Source: Bacillota bacterium (GTDB lineage: Bacteria; Bacillota; Clostridia; Oscillospirales; Acutalibacteraceae). From it: a stretch of DNA of 45,156 nt. The DNA lies in the NCBI GenBank assembly GCA_022706685.1, contig JAKJCA010000018.1, positions 1 through 45,156 on the forward strand, written 5' to 3'. The notes under the pieces are model-generated. The model was not told the DNA's origin. It ran no database searches and saw only the letters and a list, made by a program, of their open reading frames with translations. Shown in pieces: positions 1 to 8,729 of the stretch. The position numbers were made by a program, and so were the translations under genes. Each line of letters begins with the position of its first letter. Position 1 is the first letter of the stretch.

Positions 1-377
1 CCGCCGTATTTCTCTTTCCAAGCCCAGGCGCGCTCCAGAAAACCTTCCCGGCCGACGTCGCTTTTTGTCAGGCCCTCCTCTTTGAGCGCTTCAACAAGTT
101 TCGCCTCCGTTGCGATGGAAGCATGGTCCGTACCGGGCAGCCACAAAGTGTCAAAGCCCTGCATACGTCTCCAGCGGATGATGATGTCCTGCAGCGTATT
201 GTCCAAAGCATGGCCCATATGAAGCTGGCCCGTGATATTGGGAGGCGGAATGACAATGGTGTACGGCTGTTTATCCGGCAGCAGCTTTGCGTGAAAATAG
301 CCGCCGTCAAGCCAGAACTGATAGATTCTGTCTTCGACTTCGCCGGGTTCATATTGTTTGGCGAGTTCTTTGGGCAT
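1..377 (-). CDS. valS: Valine--tRNA ligase, N-terminal part (runs off the window)
   Basis: Class I aminoacyl-tRNA synthetase that charges tRNA-Val in the cytoplasm. The 125 visible residues begin [20 protein letters not shown] and contain [14 protein letters not shown] near residues 43-56; HMGH is the HIGH ATP-binding signature. The following stretch with RWRRMQG and [12 protein letters not shown] is typical of the ValRS Rossmann core. The protein is cut by the left edge of the window, so the editing domain and KMSKS loop are not visible. The ATG at 377 follows a GGGGG ribosome binding site. It has its own promoter and about 95 bases of leader after the terminator of the preceding gene. Confidence 0.96.
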   Translation of the reverse strand, partial: MPKELAKQYEPGEVEDRIYQFWLDGGYFHAKLLPDKQPYTIVIPPPNITGQLHMGHALDNTLQDIIIRWRRMQGFDTLWLPGTDHASIATEAKLVEALKEEGLTKSDVGREGFLERAWAWKEKYG

Positions 378-424
378 GTGATATCCCCCTGATTCTCGGG
401 TCTTGTGATGATCAGTTGCTTAAG

Positions 425-454
425 GTTTGCGCGGTCTCCACGCACAGGCAAAAC
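425..454 (-). other. Possible hairpin in the valS leader
   Basis: In the valS leader RNA the bases GTTTTGC, CTGT, GCG, TGGAGAC, CGC, GCAAAC can fold into a bulged stem-loop. The TGGAGACCGCG part faintly recalls the T-box antiterminator sequence. However, it has one base too many, and TGGA does not match the A discriminator of tRNA-Val. The leader is also too short for a full T-box. A regulatory role is a guess. Confidence 0.25.
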
Positions 455-473
455 ACGCGTAAAATTAAAGTTA

Positions 474-502
474 ATTATGGCATTCGGCGCCTGGTTTGTC
501 AA
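474..502 (-). promoter_or_regulatory. valS promoter
   Basis: On the minus strand there is a perfect -35 box TTGACA (502-497), a 17-base spacer, and a -10 box CATAAT (479-474). It lies just after the terminator of the preceding gene and about 95 bases before the valS start. Confidence 0.75.
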
Positions 503-554
503 CCTTGAACGCCCTCGGCAGACGCCGCCGCGCAAACGTCCGCTTCAGGAGTAT

Positions 555-584
555 TAAACAAAACGCCGCCCGTGAAGGGCGGCG
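555..584 (-). terminator. Rho-independent terminator after the acyl-CoA synthetase gene
   Basis: On the minus strand an 8-bp GC-rich stem (CGCCGCCC / GGGCGGCG, 584-564) with a 5-base loop is followed by TTTTGTTT. It sits 18 bases after the stop codon at 602 and separates that operon from valS. Confidence 0.88.
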
Positions 585-601
585 AAGAGAACGCCGGCGC
601 G

Positions 602-2251
602 TTAATTTTCCGGCTGCCGGTTCCTGATTTCAACGCGCCTGATTTTTCCGTTGACTGTCTTGGGCAGTTCGCTGACAAATTCGATGATTCGCGGATATTT
701 GTAGGGAGCCGTCACTTTTTTAACATAATCCTGAAGTTCTTTTTTCAATTCTTCGCTTGGCTCGTAACCCTTCTTCAGAACGACGGTGGCTTTCACCAGG
801 TTGCCGCGCAGTTCATCGGGCACACCGGTGACGGCGCATTCCATGACGGCGGGATGTTCCACGAGGACGCTTTCTATTTCGAACGGCCCGATCCGGTAAC
901 CGGAGGACTTGATGATGTCGTCCGTTCTGCCCACATACCAGAAATAGCCGTCTTCATCTTTCCACGCGGTGTCGCCCGTATGATATAAGCCGTCGTGCCA
1001 GGCTTCATGCGTCTTGTTTTCGTCTCTGTAATAGCACATGAAAAGGCCCATCGGGGCGCCGCGTTCTGTCCGCACAACGACCTCGCCCGTGACACCTGTT
1101 TCGACTGATACGCCGTCATCGTCAACGATATCGACGTCATAGTGCGGGACCGGTTTGCCCATGGAACCCGGCTTCGGTTCGGAACCGGTCAAGTTTGCGA
1201 TGAGTACGGTGGTTTCCGTCTGACCGAAACCTTCCATCAGTTTGATACCCGTCAGTTTGTACCAGTTATTGAATACATCGGGGTTCAACGCCTCTCCGGC
1301 GATGGTGCAGTATTTCAGTGATTTCAGGTCGAAGCGCTTGATATCCTCCTGCAGCAAAAAACGAAACATGGTCGGCGGGCAGCAGAGGGACGTAATGGAA
1401 TATTTCTCAATCAGCGCCAAAATTTCGGCAGGTACGAATTTGTCGAAATCATAAACGAATACACAGCTTTCCAGAAACATCTGGCCGTATAATTTGCCCC
1501 ACGCCGCTTTTCCCCACCCAGTATCGGCGATTGTCAGGTGAAGCCCGTCCGGCTGAACGTTTTGCCAGTATTTTGCCGTTGTCAGGTGCGCCAACGCATA
1601 CCGGTAATCGTGCAGCGCCATTTTGGGGTTGCCGGTCGTCCCGGATGAAAAATACAGCAGCATCGGTTCGGCGGCTTTGGTTTCGACGCGCGGAAAGTTG
1701 CTGTCGGCGGCTTCCATCAGCGTCATGAAATCCTCCCAGCCGTCGCGGGAACCGTTGACCATCATCTTCATTCTTACGGTAGGGCACTCGGGCAGCGCTT
1801 CGTCGATCTGCGCGGCCACATTGCCCTGTCCCGTGCAAACAACGGCTTTGACGCCCGCCGCGTTTGCTCTGTAAACAAAGTCGTGCGCTGTCAGCAGAAA
1901 AGTAGCGGGGATAACGACAGAGCCCAGTTTGTGCAGAGCAAGGATGACGAACCAAAACTGATAATGGCGCTTGAGGATGGCCATCACCATATCGCCTTTT
2001 CCAATGCCTTTGCTTTTGAATAAATTTGCTGTTTTATCGCTGTAATACTTCAGTTCGCCGTAAGTGAACACTTTTTCATTACCGGCGGGGTCGCACCACA
2101 TCAACGCTTTTCTCTCGGGTTCATAAGACGCGATCTCATCGACAATATCGTATGCAAAATTAAAATGATCGGGGCAAACCAAACGGTAGTTTTTGATATA
2201 ACCCCGCTCATCCAACTCTTCTTCCACATACTTCCTATGAATCGACAGCAT
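602..2251 (-). CDS. AMP-forming acyl-CoA synthetase (acetyl/medium-chain type)
   Basis: ANL-superfamily ligase of 549 residues that would activate a carboxylic acid to acyl-AMP and then to acyl-CoA. Visible signatures are the P-loop-like FSSGTTGNPKMALHD (about residues 200-215), the acyl-adenylate motif GFGQTETT, the hinge region YHTGD...GYFWYVGRTDDIIKSSGYRIGP, and the C-terminal catalytic lysine in KTVNGKIRR. The overall pattern resembles acetyl-CoA or medium-chain acyl-CoA synthetases (MACS); the substrate cannot be read from sequence. Its ATG directly follows the TGA of the XRE-cupin regulator, so the two are almost certainly translated from one mRNA, and the regulator may respond to the same acid or its CoA ester (inference). 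Confidence 0.9.
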   Translation of the reverse strand: MLSIHRKYVEEELDERGYIKNYRLVCPDHFNFAYDIVDEIASYEPERKALMWCDPAGNEKVFTYGELKYYSDKTANLFKSKGIGKGDMVMAILKRHYQFWFVILALHKLGSVVIPATFLLTAHDFVYRANAAGVKAVVCTGQGNVAAQIDEALPECPTVRMKMMVNGSRDGWEDFMTLMEAADSNFPRVETKAAEPMLLYFSSGTTGNPKMALHDYRYALAHLTTAKYWQNVQPDGLHLTIADTGWGKAAWGKLYGQMFLESCVFVYDFDKFVPAEILALIEKYSITSLCCPPTMFRFLLQEDIKRFDLKSLKYCTIAGEALNPDVFNNWYKLTGIKLMEGFGQTETTVLIANLTGSEPKPGSMGKPVPHYDVDIVDDDGVSVETGVTGEVVVRTERGAPMGLFMCYYRDENKTHEAWHDGLYHTGDTAWKDEDGYFWYVGRTDDIIKSSGYRIGPFEIESVLVEHPAVMECAVTGVPDELRGNLVKATVVLKKGYEPSEELKKELQDYVKKVTAPYKYPRIIEFVSELPKTVNGKIRRVEIRNRQPEN

Positions 2252-2836
2252 TCAACAGCCCTCCCCTGCCGCTTTTTTTAAGATAACGGCAAGAAAAACG
2301 CATTCGTCGCCGTTGACCGCTATCATGCCGTGCCCGTGAGAAGAGTCGTAAAGGACGCAATCGCCTTCGTTGAGAATCTCAGAGTGGTCCTCCAGCATAA
2401 TTTTCAGGCTTCCCTTGAGGATGAAATCAAACTCCTGCCCCTCGTGGGATGAAAGCGGTATCGCCTTTTTCTGCTCTTCTTCACTGTAAGGTGCCGTCAC
2501 AAGGAAGGGCTCGCACAGTTTATCTTTGAACCGGTATCCCAAATGGGAATAACGGAAACCCGACCTGCGCTCCATCGGGAGACCGCCGCCTTTTCTGACG
2601 ATCGAATAAAAAGAAAGGCGCGGGTTGTCGCCGGTCAGCAGTTCAATCATATCCACGCCCAGTTTTTCAGCCGCCTTATAGATGAATGTGAATGAGAAGT
2701 CTGTTTGACCGTTCTCAGCATCCAGGTATTCCTCTGCAGAGCAGCCGATTGCATCGGCCATCTCTTGAGCGGTAAAACCGCAAATCTCACGAAGCGTCTG
2801 AATGCGCTGAGCGATTTCCATCACTTTGTTATCCAT
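2252..2836 (-). CDS. XRE-family transcriptional regulator with cupin domain
   Basis: A 194-residue protein with an N-terminal helix-turn-helix (IQTLREICGFTAQEMADAIG, about residues 10-30). Its C-terminal double-stranded beta-helix cupin domain includes HEGQEFDFILKGSLKI and LNEGDCVLYDSSHGHG. This two-domain plan is typical of small-molecule-responsive repressors or activators. I chose the ATG at 2836, behind AAAGGGTG, instead of the longer open frame starting at 2920, which would run back into the fumarase-like gene. It abuts the acyl-CoA synthetase gene with no gap, so it probably controls that operon; the ligand is unknown. Confidence 0.88.
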   Translation of the reverse strand: MDNKVMEIAQRIQTLREICGFTAQEMADAIGCSAEEYLDAENGQTDFSFTFIYKAAEKLGVDMIELLTGDNPRLSFYSIVRKGGGLPMERRSGFRYSHLGYRFKDKLCEPFLVTAPYSEEEQKKAIPLSSHEGQEFDFILKGSLKIMLEDHSEILNEGDCVLYDSSHGHGMIAVNGDECVFLAVILKKAAGEGC

Positions 2837-2876
2837 TTTTTCACCCTTTTTCGCTGATCGAACGATCTTCGGTATT

Positions 2877-3431
2877 CTACTTCTGATAGATGTTGCCGCC
2901 CGATGGGTCCACCGCGACAATAAGTGGAAAATCCTTCACTTCCAGTCTTTTGACGCTTTCGCAGCCCAATTGCGGGAAGGCGACCGTCGTACAGGATAAA
3001 ACGCATTTTGCAGCGAGAGCGCCGGCGCCGCCGATGGCGGATAAATAAACAGCCTGATACTTCATCAATGCTTCGCAAACCTCCCGGCTGCGCGGGCCTT
3101 TTCCGATGGCGGCTTTCATGCCTGCCGCCAGCAGCGCGGGTGTGTAACGGTCCATGCGCGACGAAGTCGTGGGTCCGCAGCTGCCGATGACGCTGCCCGG
3201 CGGTGCCGGTGTCGGCCCGCAGTAGTACAGACAAGCGCCTTTGATATCAAAAGGCAGCGGGTTGCCGGCATCGAGCATCGCGGCCATGATTTGATGGGCG
3301 GCGTCCCTCGCGGTGAAAATCTCGCCGGAAAGAAACACCTTTTGACCCGCCCGCAGACGGATATCGCCACGGGCAAGTTGAGCGGTATCAATATGAATAT
3401 TGGCGTCAGTCGGAGGCGGTTTCACCGTCAT
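2877..3431 (-). CDS. Fumarate/L-tartrate hydro-lyase beta subunit (class I fumarase C-terminal domain)
   Basis: A 184-residue protein with the class I fumarase C-terminal fold. The motif IGSCGPTTSSRMDRYTPALL (about residues 80-100) matches the GPTTxxRMD substrate-binding signature, followed by AAIGKGPRSREVCEAL and the VDPSGGNIY tail. In this family the beta subunit partners an alpha subunit that holds the 4Fe-4S cluster and dehydrates fumarate/malate or tartrate. The alpha subunit, normally the adjacent gene, is not in this window: the upstream neighbour is a DivIVA-like protein that overlaps by 26 bases. The ATG follows GGAG at a 10-base spacing. Length is normal for a stand-alone beta subunit. 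Confidence 0.88.
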   Translation of the reverse strand: MTVKPPPTDANIHIDTAQLARGDIRLRAGQKVFLSGEIFTARDAAHQIMAAMLDAGNPLPFDIKGACLYYCGPTPAPPGSVIGSCGPTTSSRMDRYTPALLAAGMKAAIGKGPRSREVCEALMKYQAVYLSAIGGAGALAAKCVLSCTTVAFPQLGCESVKRLEVKDFPLIVAVDPSGGNIYQK

Positions 3432-4650
3432 CCGGGAACATCTCCATCAACTTCTCGATTTCTTCCGGGGTCAGCTGCTTGTTTTCATCGGGTACCGCGG
3501 CGAGGGTATTGTCGCTGAGCAAAGCGGAAAATTCAGTTCCGCCGGCATCCGGCGCAGGGACAGACGACTTCCCGAACAAGTCCAGCATCCGCGCGTCGTC
3601 GCGTTGAGCGGACGCCTGCGCAGGCGCCGCGGAATCTCCTTCGTCAAATTCAAACGCATCTAGTTGTGTCTCCAGCGCTTGCTGAGCAGACCATTGCTCC
3701 GATTCGCCGGAAGACGGCTGGGTTGCCGGTTGTGCGCCGGCGGGTTCTGTCGTCGCCTCTTCGGGCGTATCCGCGGCGTAACCGTTCACCGGTTCAAACG
3801 GACGCGGCGGTTCCGCGGGCATTGAAGGCGATGCTATGCCGTTATCGGCACGGGCTGTTTCGGCAACCGTAGGGTTAATGATAAAATCCGTCCTGGCGGC
3901 TTCGGGTTCAACTTCGACGTCACATTCATCCGTGCCGGCGGCGGCTTCTTCGCCGGGATTGGAAGAAGCATAGTTCTCGAGAGATGAAACAAACCCGGAG
4001 CCGGATGTTTCTTCGGCTCTCGGAGACTGTATGACAGCCTGCGCAGGCGCTTCCGGTTTAACTGCGGCCAGGGAGGACAACTCGTCGATTTTATCGGCAA
4101 GGGCGTTGAGTTTATCATTGATTTTTCCGGACAATACCCCGAGTTCCGAGCGAAGGCCCGCAAGACTTTCGGCCGTCGCTCCGAGAAGTGTCTGCGTCTG
4201 CTGCGCGTAACCGCCCGCGATTTGACGGGCCGTCTGCGCCGCAGTATCCGAGTTTGAACCTACGTTTTTAAGCAGCGCTTCGATTTTTTCTTCGATATTC
4301 TGCAGCATCAAAGTATTTTCATCGATTACGACGGTTTCTTCCGGATCTTTTTCTTCGGGGACAGCGGGCGGAGGGGCGGCCGGGACATTCGGTACGCTCG
4401 GCCTGCTTGCAGCGTCCCGGTTGAACTGGGCAATCTGCGCTTCAAGCGTTTTAATGTGCGCCAAAGCCGCGTTAAGGTTGGCATAGTAATTCTCGGCGGC
4501 TTTTCTCGCGGTCATGTAATCCGCCTGCAACTTTTCCCGTCCGGCGTTCGCATTGATCAATTCCTTCTGGAGGCCCTCAATATAGGCAATAACATCTTCA
4601 CGGTTAAACCCGTTGACAAATGCGGTGCGAAAATTATATTCCGTACTCAA
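3406..4650 (-). CDS. DivIVA-like coiled-coil protein
   Basis: A 414-residue protein. Its N-terminal 60 residues (YNFRTAFVNGFNREDVIAYI, then a heptad-rich helix with KELINANAGREKLQADYM) resemble the DivIVA/GpsB membrane-binding and coiled-coil start. Residues about 85-140 are proline-rich, followed by a second helical stretch (LRSELGVLSGKINDKLNALA). The rest is a low-complexity Ala/Pro/Glu-rich tail that ends in an acidic segment. The start is a TTG at 4650, set by AAAGGAGGT 6 bases upstream; the TTG at 4668 lies ahead of that site and is not plausible. It probably has a role in polar or septal organisation (inference). No transmembrane segment is visible. Confidence 0.6.
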   Translation of the reverse strand: MSTEYNFRTAFVNGFNREDVIAYIEGLQKELINANAGREKLQADYMTARKAAENYYANLNAALAHIKTLEAQIAQFNRDAASRPSVPNVPAAPPPAVPEEKDPEETVVIDENTLMLQNIEEKIEALLKNVGSNSDTAAQTARQIAGGYAQQTQTLLGATAESLAGLRSELGVLSGKINDKLNALADKIDELSSLAAVKPEAPAQAVIQSPRAEETSGSGFVSSLENYASSNPGEEAAAGTDECDVEVEPEAARTDFIINPTVAETARADNGIASPSMPAEPPRPFEPVNGYAADTPEEATTEPAGAQPATQPSSGESEQWSAQQALETQLDAFEFDEGDSAAPAQASAQRDDARMLDLFGKSSVPAPDAGGTEFSALLSDNTLAAVPDENKQLTPEEIEKLMEMFPDDGETASD

Positions 4651-4684
4651 GGCGGCACCTCCTTTCAATTAAATCGATTATACA

Positions 4685-5635
4685 TTATTTTGTCTTCAAT
4701 GACACTGCTATTTTGGCTTTTTCAGCAATATTTTGCGCGCAAAGCCCGTAGAGGCGGAGGATTTCGGCTCCCGGACCCGAGCGGCCGAACACATCGCAGA
4801 CGCCCACACGAACGACCGGCACGGGACAGGTTTCGCATACTGTTTCCGCGACCGCGGAACCCAGCCCGCCGATAACAGAATGTTCCTCGGCTGTGACGAT
4901 GGCGCCAGTCTTTGCTGCGGCTGCGGCGACGGCTTGCGTATCCAGAGGTTTGATTGTATGGACGTTCACTACCGAAGCGGATATCCCCTCTCCCGCGAGC
5001 AGTTCCCGCGCGGCCAGCGCCTCGCCGACCATTAAACCTGTCGCCATAATCGTCACGTCGCCGCCTTCGCATAACTCGACGGCTTTGCCGATTTCGAAGC
5101 GGTAATTTTCATCAAAGATGCGTTCAACGGCAAGCCTCCCGAAACGCAGATAAACCGGCCCGTCATGTTCCGCGGCGGCAAATACGGCCGCCCTTGACTC
5201 GATGTCGTCGGCAGGGTTGATAATCACCATGCCCGGAATCGTGCGCATCAGCCCGATATCTTCACAGCATTGATGGCTTGCCCCGTCTTCCCCGACGGAA
5301 AGGCCGGCGTGCGTGGCGCCGATTTTCACATTGAGGTGAGGATAGCCCAGTGTGTTCCGGACCTGTTCAAAGGCCCGTCCGGCCGCGAACATCGCGAAAC
5401 TGCTCGCAAATACCGTAAAGCCCATCGTCGAAAGGCCGCCCGCTATTCCGATCATGTTGCATTCCGCGATACCGGTATTGAAAAATCTGTCCGGGAACGC
5501 CTTTTTGAACATGCCGGTCTTGGTGGCGGCGGAAAGGTCCGCGTCAAGGACAATAACTTTTTCGTTGCGGCCGCCGAGTTCGACCAGCGCTTTTCCGTAT
5601 GCTTCGCGCGTCGCTGTTTTGATAATTTCTGCCAT
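4685..5635 (-). CDS. Transketolase, C-terminal subunit
   Basis: A 316-residue half-transketolase with the pyrimidine-binding and C-terminal domains. The catalytic glutamate lies in FFNTGIAECNMIGIAGGLST (about residues 51-70), and THAGLSVGEDGASHQ follows. It would pair with the product of the next gene upstream to move two-carbon units between sugar phosphates in the pentose phosphate pathway. Its ATG overlaps the stop of the N-terminal subunit gene by one base, which points to coupled, stoichiometric translation. Split transketolases are common in Clostridia and archaea. A DXP-synthase-like role is less likely because the split pair is typical of transketolase. Confidence 0.93.
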   Translation of the reverse strand: MAEIIKTATREAYGKALVELGGRNEKVIVLDADLSAATKTGMFKKAFPDRFFNTGIAECNMIGIAGGLSTMGFTVFASSFAMFAAGRAFEQVRNTLGYPHLNVKIGATHAGLSVGEDGASHQCCEDIGLMRTIPGMVIINPADDIESRAAVFAAAEHDGPVYLRFGRLAVERIFDENYRFEIGKAVELCEGGDVTIMATGLMVGEALAARELLAGEGISASVVNVHTIKPLDTQAVAAAAAKTGAIVTAEEHSVIGGLGSAVAETVCETCPVPVVRVGVCDVFGRSGPGAEILRLYGLCAQNIAEKAKIAVSLKTK

Positions 5636-6480
5636 TATTGTGCCTCCAGCTCGGCAAGTTCCCTTTTCAGTTCGGTCATTGCCGTTTGATACTGTTCCTC
5701 ATTGGGCGCGGTGCCGTGCCAGGTATAATCGTTCTCCATAAAGGAAACGCCTTTGCCTTTGATGCTTTTGGCGATAATGACGCTCGGTTTGCCTTTGAAT
5801 TCCGCCGCCGCGTTGAACGCCGCGTCAATTTCGTCAAAGCTGTGGGCGTTGATTTCAATCACATTCCAACCGAACGCTTTGAACTTTTCATTGATTGGAT
5901 AAGGGGAATTAACTTCGGATATGGCGCCGTCAATCTGTAGATTGTTGTTGTCCACAACCGCAACAAGGTTGTCGAGGCACTTGGCGCTGGCGTACATCGC
6001 CGCCTCCCAGACCTGCCCTTCCTCGAGTTCGCCGTCGCCGAGTATCGCATAAACCCGAACGCCGTCCTGGTTGATTTTGGCGCCCAGCGCCATTCCCGCG
6101 GCGGCCGAAATGCCTTGACCGAGCGACCCTGTGCTCATATCGACGCCGGGCGTCGATTTCATGCTGGGATGTCCTTGCAGAAACGAATCGCTCTTTCTCA
6201 GCGTGGTAAGCGCTTCCGGAGGGAAAAAGCCTTTCAGCGCGAGCACGGAATACAGCGCGGGAGCCACATGGCCTTTGGAGAGGACAAGCCGGTCCCTGGT
6301 TTCCGCCTGCGGATGCGCCGGGTCGACATTCATTTGATGGAAATACAGATAAGTCAGGATATCCGCCACGGAAAGCGACCCGCCGGGATGTCCGGACTTC
6401 GCGCTGTAAACGCTTTCGATAATCCCGATTCTTACCTGGCAGGCTTTGATTTTCAGTTGTTTTTTGACGATGGCAACCAA
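5635..6480 (-). CDS. Transketolase, N-terminal subunit
   Basis: A 281-residue thiamine-diphosphate-binding half. The ThDP/Mg motif is GDGELEEGQVWEAAMYAS...VVDNNNLQIDG (about residues 148-185), and other signatures are KSGHPGGSLSVADILTYLYF and LSKGHVAPALYSVLAL. The start is a TTG at 6480, chosen because GGAGGA lies 7 bases upstream inside the end of the HAD gene; no ATG or GTG fits. It forms a two-gene unit with the C-terminal subunit and lies 3 bases after the HAD phosphatase stop. Confidence 0.93.
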   Translation of the reverse strand: MVAIVKKQLKIKACQVRIGIIESVYSAKSGHPGGSLSVADILTYLYFHQMNVDPAHPQAETRDRLVLSKGHVAPALYSVLALKGFFPPEALTTLRKSDSFLQGHPSMKSTPGVDMSTGSLGQGISAAAGMALGAKINQDGVRVYAILGDGELEEGQVWEAAMYASAKCLDNLVAVVDNNNLQIDGAISEVNSPYPINEKFKAFGWNVIEINAHSFDEIDAAFNAAAEFKGKPSVIIAKSIKGKGVSFMENDYTWHGTAPNEEQYQTAMTELKRELAELEAQ

Positions 6481-6483
6481 AGT

Positions 6484-7335
6484 TCAGTCCTCCGATTTGA
6501 TGGAATAGTTTTGTTCGATATATTTCAGAAGGTCCGCGATAGAACCCTTGTTGCAAGGCACGGCATGAAATTTTGCAATTTCATGCATCTTTCGCGGCGC
6601 CTGCTTGCATACGGCAGGGAGGGCGACGGTTTGCAGCATATCGTAGTCGTTATAATAGTCCCCGATGGCGGCGGTATATTTTTGCTGCTTGCCGAGCATT
6701 TCGGCCAGTTTCAGAACAGCCGTGCCTTTGTGCGTATTGCGCGGCATCATTTCATAAGAAAAAACCGACGTGGAAAGAAAACAAGCGTCTTCATATTGCT
6801 GTTTTTGAATATAATTAACAGCTTTGCTGATCGTTGCGGAGGGTCCCATGAACACCAGTTTCCCCCATTCGGGATCCGGTATTTCAGATAGTGAAGTTAC
6901 TCTTTTGTGCGGCAGTTTATCGGCGGCGACAAAGAGCGGAGAGAAAAATCGCGCCCTGACGAGATAGATGAAGTCTTTTGCGGCGATTTCCGCCTCAAGC
7001 ATCGGAAAACGCTCTAAAACATCAAGCGCCAATTCTTTCGCGGGGTTTGACAAAGACGAGAAAGAAAGCATCTTCTCAGCGCCGTAATCATAGATTCCCG
7101 AGCCGTTCAGCACAATGGCCGGCGTATTGTTGATGGGCAGTTTAAGATAGTGTTTGCGCATGGATGCGACACCACGGCCCGACGCGAGGGTAAATGTACC
7201 GCCCAGCGTATTGACAAAGCGGTCGATGGCGCGATAGTTCACATCGGGAAGGCGCCTGAGTTTCGAATTCAGCGTTCCGTCAATGTCGGATACGACAAGC
7301 CATTGAGAAAGCGGTTTATCGGGCTTCTGCTGCAA
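6484..7335 (-). CDS. HAD-superfamily (Cof-type) hydrolase
   Basis: A 283-residue cytoplasmic phosphatase. Motif I is VVSDIDGTLNS near the N-terminus with both aspartates present, SGR marks motif II, and motif IV is GDYYNDYDML near residue 238. A type IIB cap between them fits the Cof subfamily, which dephosphorylates sugar phosphates or flavin/pyridoxal phosphates; the substrate here is unknown. The start is a TTG at 7335 behind AAGGAGGG, 6 bases upstream. The open frame extends much further back, to 7557, but that part reads through the rluD gene and lacks family similarity. It overlaps the end of rluD by 20 bases. Confidence 0.87.
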   Translation of the reverse strand: MQQKPDKPLSQWLVVSDIDGTLNSKLRRLPDVNYRAIDRFVNTLGGTFTLASGRGVASMRKHYLKLPINNTPAIVLNGSGIYDYGAEKMLSFSSLSNPAKELALDVLERFPMLEAEIAAKDFIYLVRARFFSPLFVAADKLPHKRVTSLSEIPDPEWGKLVFMGPSATISKAVNYIQKQQYEDACFLSTSVFSYEMMPRNTHKGTAVLKLAEMLGKQQKYTAAIGDYYNDYDMLQTVALPAVCKQAPRKMHEIAKFHAVPCNKGSIADLLKYIEQNYSIKSED

Positions 7336-8245
7336 TTCCGGCCCTCCTTGCGGCGTCGATAAAATAAGAAGGCAAAGGCGACGAGATTTCGATATAAGAA
7401 CCTTTGCGGGGATGGATAAAACCGATGAGCGCAGCGTGCAGGCACTGGCCTTCCAACAAGGCCCGGGCCGCTTTATGAGCATAGACCCTGTCGCCTGCGA
7501 CGGGGTGGCCGATATAGGCCATATGCACGCGAATCTGGTGAGTTCTTCCTGTTTCAAGCGTCAGTCGGAGCATGCTGTATTTTTCGCCTGCGGCAAGCAC
7601 TTCGAAATGAGTCACCGCTTTTTTGGAATTCGCCGAGGTTACGCAAAAATTTTTCCGGTCGCGGGGGTTGCGCCCGATCGGCGCATCGACTGTGCCTGTA
7701 TGCTCCGCGAATGTACCGTATACGACAGCCCTGTATTCTCTTTTGATGGAATGGCGGCTCAACTGGTTCGCCAGAGAATGATGAGCGAAATCGTTTTTTG
7801 CCACAAGCAGCAAACCGCTGGTATCTTTGTCGATTCTGTGTACGATACCCGGGCGCAAAACACCGTTGATGCCGGAAAGACTGCCCGAACAATGATACAG
7901 CAGAGCGTTGACCAGCGTGCCGTCCCGGTTGCCCACAGCCGGGTGGACGACCATACCGCGAGGCTTGTTGACCACAAGAAGGTCGTCGTCCTCATAGGGA
8001 ATATCCAGCGGAATGTTCATGGGCACAACCGCGGTATCCTCCGGCGGAGTCTGCGCCGTTTCAATCACGTCGCCCGCAGAAAGTTTGCGGCTCTTGGGAG
8101 CGACGCGCTTATTGACCGTAACCAGGCCTTCTTCAATCAAACGCTGGATATGCGCTCTTGATAAGTCAGGCAAAAGGGCAGCCAGCGCGACATCCAACCT
8201 TCGGTTAACAAGCTGTTCGTCTTCAGGCAATACTTTTTTTATCAT
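7316..8245 (-). CDS. rluD: RluA/RluD-family 23S rRNA pseudouridine synthase
   Basis: A 309-residue enzyme with an N-terminal S4 RNA-binding domain (NRRLDVALAALLPDLSRAHI, about residues 14-33) and the catalytic motif GIVHRIDKDTSGLLLVAKND (about 133-152), whose Asp in HRIDKDTSG is the catalytic residue. The later RLTLETGRTHQIRVHMAYIG is the conserved C-terminal signature. It isomerises uridines in large-subunit rRNA. It overlaps lspA by 23 bases, the common lspA-rluD pair of Gram-positive bacteria. Exact target uridines are inferred from family only. Confidence 0.93.
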   Translation of the reverse strand: MIKKVLPEDEQLVNRRLDVALAALLPDLSRAHIQRLIEEGLVTVNKRVAPKSRKLSAGDVIETAQTPPEDTAVVPMNIPLDIPYEDDDLLVVNKPRGMVVHPAVGNRDGTLVNALLYHCSGSLSGINGVLRPGIVHRIDKDTSGLLLVAKNDFAHHSLANQLSRHSIKREYRAVVYGTFAEHTGTVDAPIGRNPRDRKNFCVTSANSKKAVTHFEVLAAGEKYSMLRLTLETGRTHQIRVHMAYIGHPVAGDRVYAHKAARALLEGQCLHAALIGFIHPRKGSYIEISSPLPSYFIDAARRAGIAAEAR

Positions 8246-8714
8246 TCCTGCCCTTTCCGGCGCCCTGCAACAAATCTCTGACTAAATAAGCGATAATGAG
8301 AGCCGCTCCGCAGGTAACCAGGCAGTCGGCAAAGTTGAATACGGCAAAGTTTACAAAAAGAAAGTCCAGATAGTCAATGACATATCCGCGGCAGATTCTG
8401 TCGATTAAATTGCCCAAACCGCCTGCAATAACCATGATTATACAACCGAAAAGGAAACCGGGCTTGATTTTTTTCATCAAAATCGCAGCCAGTCCCGCAA
8501 CAACTATCAAGGCGGTAACAATAATCAAAATGATTCGACCGCCTTTGAAAGAGCCGAAAGCAGCTCCCGTATTCTCCAAATAAGTGATTTGAATAAAACG
8601 GTCCAACAAGACGATGGTTTCGCCGGACGCGATATTGCTCTCGACAAAATATTTGATGATCTGATCAATGCCTGCTAAAACAGCGATAACGGCAAGCGCG
8701 ACGAAACGAGCCAT
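8223..8714 (-). CDS. lspA: Lipoprotein signal peptidase (signal peptidase II)
   Basis: A 163-residue integral membrane aspartyl protease that cleaves signal peptides from diacylglyceryl-prolipoproteins. Four hydrophobic segments are visible. The conserved blocks are ENTGAAFGSFKG, GGLGNLIDRICRGYVIDYLD and FAVFNFADCLV; the two catalytic aspartates are the ones in LIDR and NFAD. Length is normal. The ATG follows GGGG, and the 3' end overlaps rluD. Confidence 0.96.
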   Translation of the reverse strand: MARFVALAVIAVLAGIDQIIKYFVESNIASGETIVLLDRFIQITYLENTGAAFGSFKGGRIILIIVTALIVVAGLAAILMKKIKPGFLFGCIIMVIAGGLGNLIDRICRGYVIDYLDFLFVNFAVFNFADCLVTCGAALIIAYLVRDLLQGAGKGRNDKKSIA

Positions 8715-8729
8715 TGGATACCCCGTGTC

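Noticed and set aside
378..496. T-box riboswitch before valS
   Set aside because: A TGGAGACCGCG segment looks similar, but the spacing is off, the discriminator match is wrong for tRNA-Val and the leader of about 95 bases is too short for a T-box.
7336..7557. Longer N-terminus for the HAD phosphatase
   Set aside because: The added frame lies inside rluD, has no family similarity and lacks a ribosome binding site, while the TTG at 7335 has an excellent one.
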